Source of the DNA: a bacterium
GTDB lineage: Bacteria > Armatimonadota > UBA5829
NCBI GenBank assembly: GCA_021371935.1
Contig: JAJFVF010000007.1
Coordinates: forward strand, 89,348-153,347
Direction: 5' to 3'
DNA: 64,000 bases
Shown here: one piece after another, positions 62,086 through 64,000 of the stretch
Numbering within the stretch: position 1 is the first letter of the stretch
How the letters are laid out: each line of letters opens with the position of its first letter
Made by a program: the position numbers and the translations under genes
The notes under the pieces: model-generated
Databases searched by the model: none
What the model was told of the DNA's origin: nothing
The model's input: only the letters and a program-made list of their open reading frames with translations

Positions 62086-62215
62086 GTCCGGGATTTGAAT
62101 CCCGGACATTTGTATTTGGGATTTTAATCCCATCTCCAGCCATCTTTGATATTTGTGATGGGTAAGGATCTCCGAATCCTTACCCGAAAGTCAGTGCCGG
62201 ATTTCCGAATCCGGC
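62086..62215. repeat. Array of four hairpins with different stems and a common cap
   Basis: Four perfect inverted repeats in 130 bases: GTCCGGGATT/AATCCCGGAC (62086-62107), TGGGATT/AATCCCA (62117-62132), GGGTAAGGAT/ATCCTTACCC (62160-62185), GCCGGATT/AATCCGGC (62196-62215). Each stem ends in GGAT(T)/(A)ATCC at the loop, but outer arms differ and are fully compensated. The rest of 62048-62353 has no gene. Confidence 0.75.
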
Positions 62216-62353
62216 TATAGCTGTCTTCCGCATATCCACAATGCCAAATTGTTCTGATACCCCATTTGCTACCGGTTATGTTGCTATTTCCTTATTGCAT
62301 GTGATGAATTGACACGAATGTACCTGGCGAGTCGCTAAATATTCTCATTGATG

Positions 62354-62382
62354 TTGACAAGCGGGCTGGTTGGGGATAGAAT
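62354..62382 (+). promoter_or_regulatory. Promoter of the nucleotide-hydrolase-like gene
   Basis: TTGACA (62354-62359), 17-base spacer, TAGAAT (62377-62382). About 22 of 29 bases match the sdpRI promoter, including TTGACAAGC and TTGGGGATA. Confidence 0.75.
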
Positions 62383-62476
62383 ATGGGTGATATTGTTGAT
62401 GTTGGACTGGCTTGTGGCAGTTTTGGGGCAAGGTATTTCGACTATGCAAGATGAGTTGCTTTTTAAAGGAGGAGTT

Positions 62477-63586
62477 ATGAGCAAAGATAGTGAGGCAGTA
62501 GATAATCAGCTTCTTTCCGAAGCAGATGAAGAACAGAGTGAACATCATAACGGTTCTAAAAAGAGAAAGCCGAAAACAACTCCTCGACAATTTCCAATTA
62601 ACGCATTGGAAGAAGCAATTCGGATAGCACAAATAATAAGGGATTGCAATGGTGGAAATCCTTGGGCCCCTGGAGAAATTGCAAAAGTTCTAAAAATGGG
62701 AGAAAGGAGCAATAATCTCTTCTATTTGACAGCGTCGTCTAGAGATTATGGATTGACCGTTGGTACAAATCGCGCAGGGAAAATTGAATTGACAAATCTT
62801 GGTAAGCAGATCGTATATCCAACCTCACCTGAAGCAGAAGTAGACGCACTAAAAAAAGCATTTTTTAACGTTGATCTGTTTAAAGCAGTATATGATCATT
62901 ATTCTTGTGGTCAATTGCCAGAAATAAAATACCTAAAAAACACACTAATTACCGAGTTTAGTGTGGCCGAAGAGCACATTAACGATTTTTATAATGTATT
63001 CCAAAAGAATATGTCCTGCATTAGTAAGAGTGAAATAATATCATCGGAAGTTATCCTAGCAAAGAAAGACACTCAAGAACAAGCATCACCAATTATTCTC
63101 GGTGAACCTGAAAACAACACAACATTACGGACATTTATTGTTATGCCATTTTCTGAAAAAACTGATCTATACCCGAAGGGATTCTTTGACGAGGTTTTGC
63201 GAAGTTTAATTACACCAGCCGCCGTGTCGGCAGGATTCAAGGTAGAAACCGCACGTCGTGATGGAAGTGATCTTATTCACTCTACAATAGTGAATGACTT
63301 GTCGGATGCTGATCTCGTAATTGTTGATCTTACTGAACACAATCCAAACGTATTGTTTGAGCTTGGCATGCGCATTGCATTCGAAAAACCTGTTGCACTT
63401 ATTCATGCTATAGGGACTCCGTCGATCTTCGATGTTGATAATCTACTCAGAGTATATGCTTATGATTCTAGACTTTGGAAAACGACTCTTGAACAGGACT
63501 TGCCCAAATTAACAAAGCATATTAAGGGAGCATGGGATGCACGGAAATCTAGCATGACATATTTGCAGTTGCTCCGAAACAAATGA
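62477..63586 (+). CDS. Protein with C-terminal TIR/deoxyribosyltransferase-like domain (putative defence)
   Basis: A 369-aa protein. Residues 1-45 are charged and disordered; 45-190 contain a winged-helix-like region (FPINALEEAIRIAQIIRDCN, GKIELTNLGKQIVYPTSPEA); 225-369 form a nucleoside-2-deoxyribosyltransferase/TIR-like fold: FIVMPFSE, IHSTIVNDLSDADLVIVDLT, EHNPNVLFELGMRIAFEKPV. The NVLFELG glutamate is the catalytic position in such domains. Related proteins in defence islands degrade NAD or nucleotides. GGAGGAG precedes the ATG at 62477. The gene is clearly more AT-rich than its neighbours and sits before two tRNA genes, suggesting lateral acquisition. Confidence 0.75.
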   Translation: MSKDSEAVDNQLLSEADEEQSEHHNGSKKRKPKTTPRQFPINALEEAIRIAQIIRDCNGGNPWAPGEIAKVLKMGERSNNLFYLTASSRDYGLTVGTNRAGKIELTNLGKQIVYPTSPEAEVDALKKAFFNVDLFKAVYDHYSCGQLPEIKYLKNTLITEFSVAEEHINDFYNVFQKNMSCISKSEIISSEVILAKKDTQEQASPIILGEPENNTTLRTFIVMPFSEKTDLYPKGFFDEVLRSLITPAAVSAGFKVETARRDGSDLIHSTIVNDLSDADLVIVDLTEHNPNVLFELGMRIAFEKPVALIHAIGTPSIFDVDNLLRVYAYDSRLWKTTLEQDLPKLTKHIKGAWDARKSSMTYLQLLRNK

Positions 63587-63712
63587 GACATTCAGTATTC
63601 TGATAACTTGGGCAATGCATTTGTGGATCAATTCCGCTTAACAGAATCACAGGGGGCTTAAGTCCCCGACGATCTTCATAAGTGTCTGTATATCTTTTTG
63701 CTCACCCCATCC

Positions 63713-63740
63713 GGCACCCGGCACCCGACACCCGGCACCA
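63713..63740 (+). repeat. Four tandem 7-bp repeats
   Basis: GGCACCC, GGCACCC, GACACCC, GGCACCA in a row in the gap between the last protein gene and tRNA-Lys. Confidence 0.7.
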
Positions 63741-63861
63741 ATTTTTGTATTGACAGCAAAAGAGTGCCGCTGATATAATATCTTTGCTTGAGGACGTAAG
63801 GGGCCAACTTGACGGTCTTGAGCAGGGTTGTTATAATAATACCGGCTTATTCAAGTCTTGT

Positions 63862-63937
63862 GGACGATTAGCTCAGTTGGTAGAGCAGTGGACTCTTAAT
63901 CCATTGGTCCAGGGTTCGAGTCCCTGATCGTCCACCA
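63862..63937 (+). tRNA. tRNA-Lys (anticodon CTT)
   Basis: Acceptor GGACGAT/ATCGTCC, D-arm GCTCAGTTGGTAGAGC, anticodon loop CTCTTAA giving CTT, T-arm CAGGG-TTCGAGT-CCCTG, encoded CCA. Confidence 0.97.
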
Positions 63938-63942
63938 CTCAC

Positions 63943-64000
63943 GGGCGAGTGGTGGAATGGCAGACACGCTAGATTTAGGATCTAGTGCCGCAAGGCGTAG
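63943..64000 (+). tRNA. tRNA-Leu (anticodon TAG), 3' end cut by window edge
   Basis: Starts GGGCGAG TG; class II D-arm (GTGGAATGGCAGACACGC), anticodon stem CTAGA/TCTAG with loop TTTAGGA giving TAG, then the start of the long variable arm (TGCCGCAAGGCG). Confidence 0.93.

Noticed and set aside
63705..63760. Tandem GGCACCC repeats as a CRISPR or phage-related array
   Set aside because: Units are only 7 bp with no spacers, so this is a simple tandem repeat.

Overview
The window reads as a chromosomal segment of a didermal bacterium that combines PEP-CTERM proteins, an SLH-domain protein, SepF, DivIVA, MreB, HrcA/CIRCE control and a SigH-type sigma factor. That mixture and the yggS-sepF-proC-divIVA order fit Armatimonadota or a neighbouring Terrabacteria lineage. 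This placement is inference from gene content; there is no rRNA in the window.

The outstanding feature is 829-14384 (13,556 bp), which has every hallmark of a complete casposon, a self-synthesising transposon that uses a Cas1 integrase. It has 43-bp terminal inverted repeats (41/43 identical), a perfect 15-bp target-site duplication (814-828 and 14385-14399), a CRISPR-free Cas1 with its catalytic residues and an extra N-terminal zinc ribbon, a family B DNA polymerase with all exonuclease and polymerase motifs, an HNH-type nuclease and several DNA-binding proteins. The left half carries a minus-strand operon of translationally coupled genes: an SMC/Rad50-like ATPase with zinc hook, a small middle protein, a PD-(D/E)xK nuclease and a DNA methyltransferase. 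A divergent XRE regulator lies beside it. The operon looks like an ABC-three-component/Lamassu-like defence system joined to a modification enzyme.

To the left of the casposon lie the start of folP and a 40-codon ORF. To the right (14.5-21.1 kb) is a secreted-protein cluster: a beta-helix/vWA protein, four PEP-CTERM proteins in two paralogous pairs, and a duplicated fragment of the vWA gene that records an unequal recombination. From 21.2 kb the window is ordinary chromosome: groES-groEL under CIRCE; two secreted proteins; an AraC-GNAT fusion; sdpR-sdpI; a radical SAM protein; pgeF; yggS-sepF-proC-divIVA-CPBP protease; a PpiC-type foldase; an oxidoreductase; an SLH protein; murA-mreB; a Fpg/Nei glycosylase; redox flavoproteins; an S41 peptidase; an ABC exporter operon; glutaredoxin-trxB-hemW; TlpA; a LuxR-type regulator; a phosphohexomutase; a SigH-like sigma factor; an MFS transporter and a flavoprotein. 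The last genes are an AT-rich nucleotide-hydrolase-like (putative defence) gene and tRNA-Lys and tRNA-Leu genes; a tRNA-Ala lies at 45.3 kb.

Intergenic regions carry several short palindromic repeat families. One is a bipartite hairpin element present four times, another consists of arrays of hairpins with different stems but a common cap, and several shorter motifs recur.
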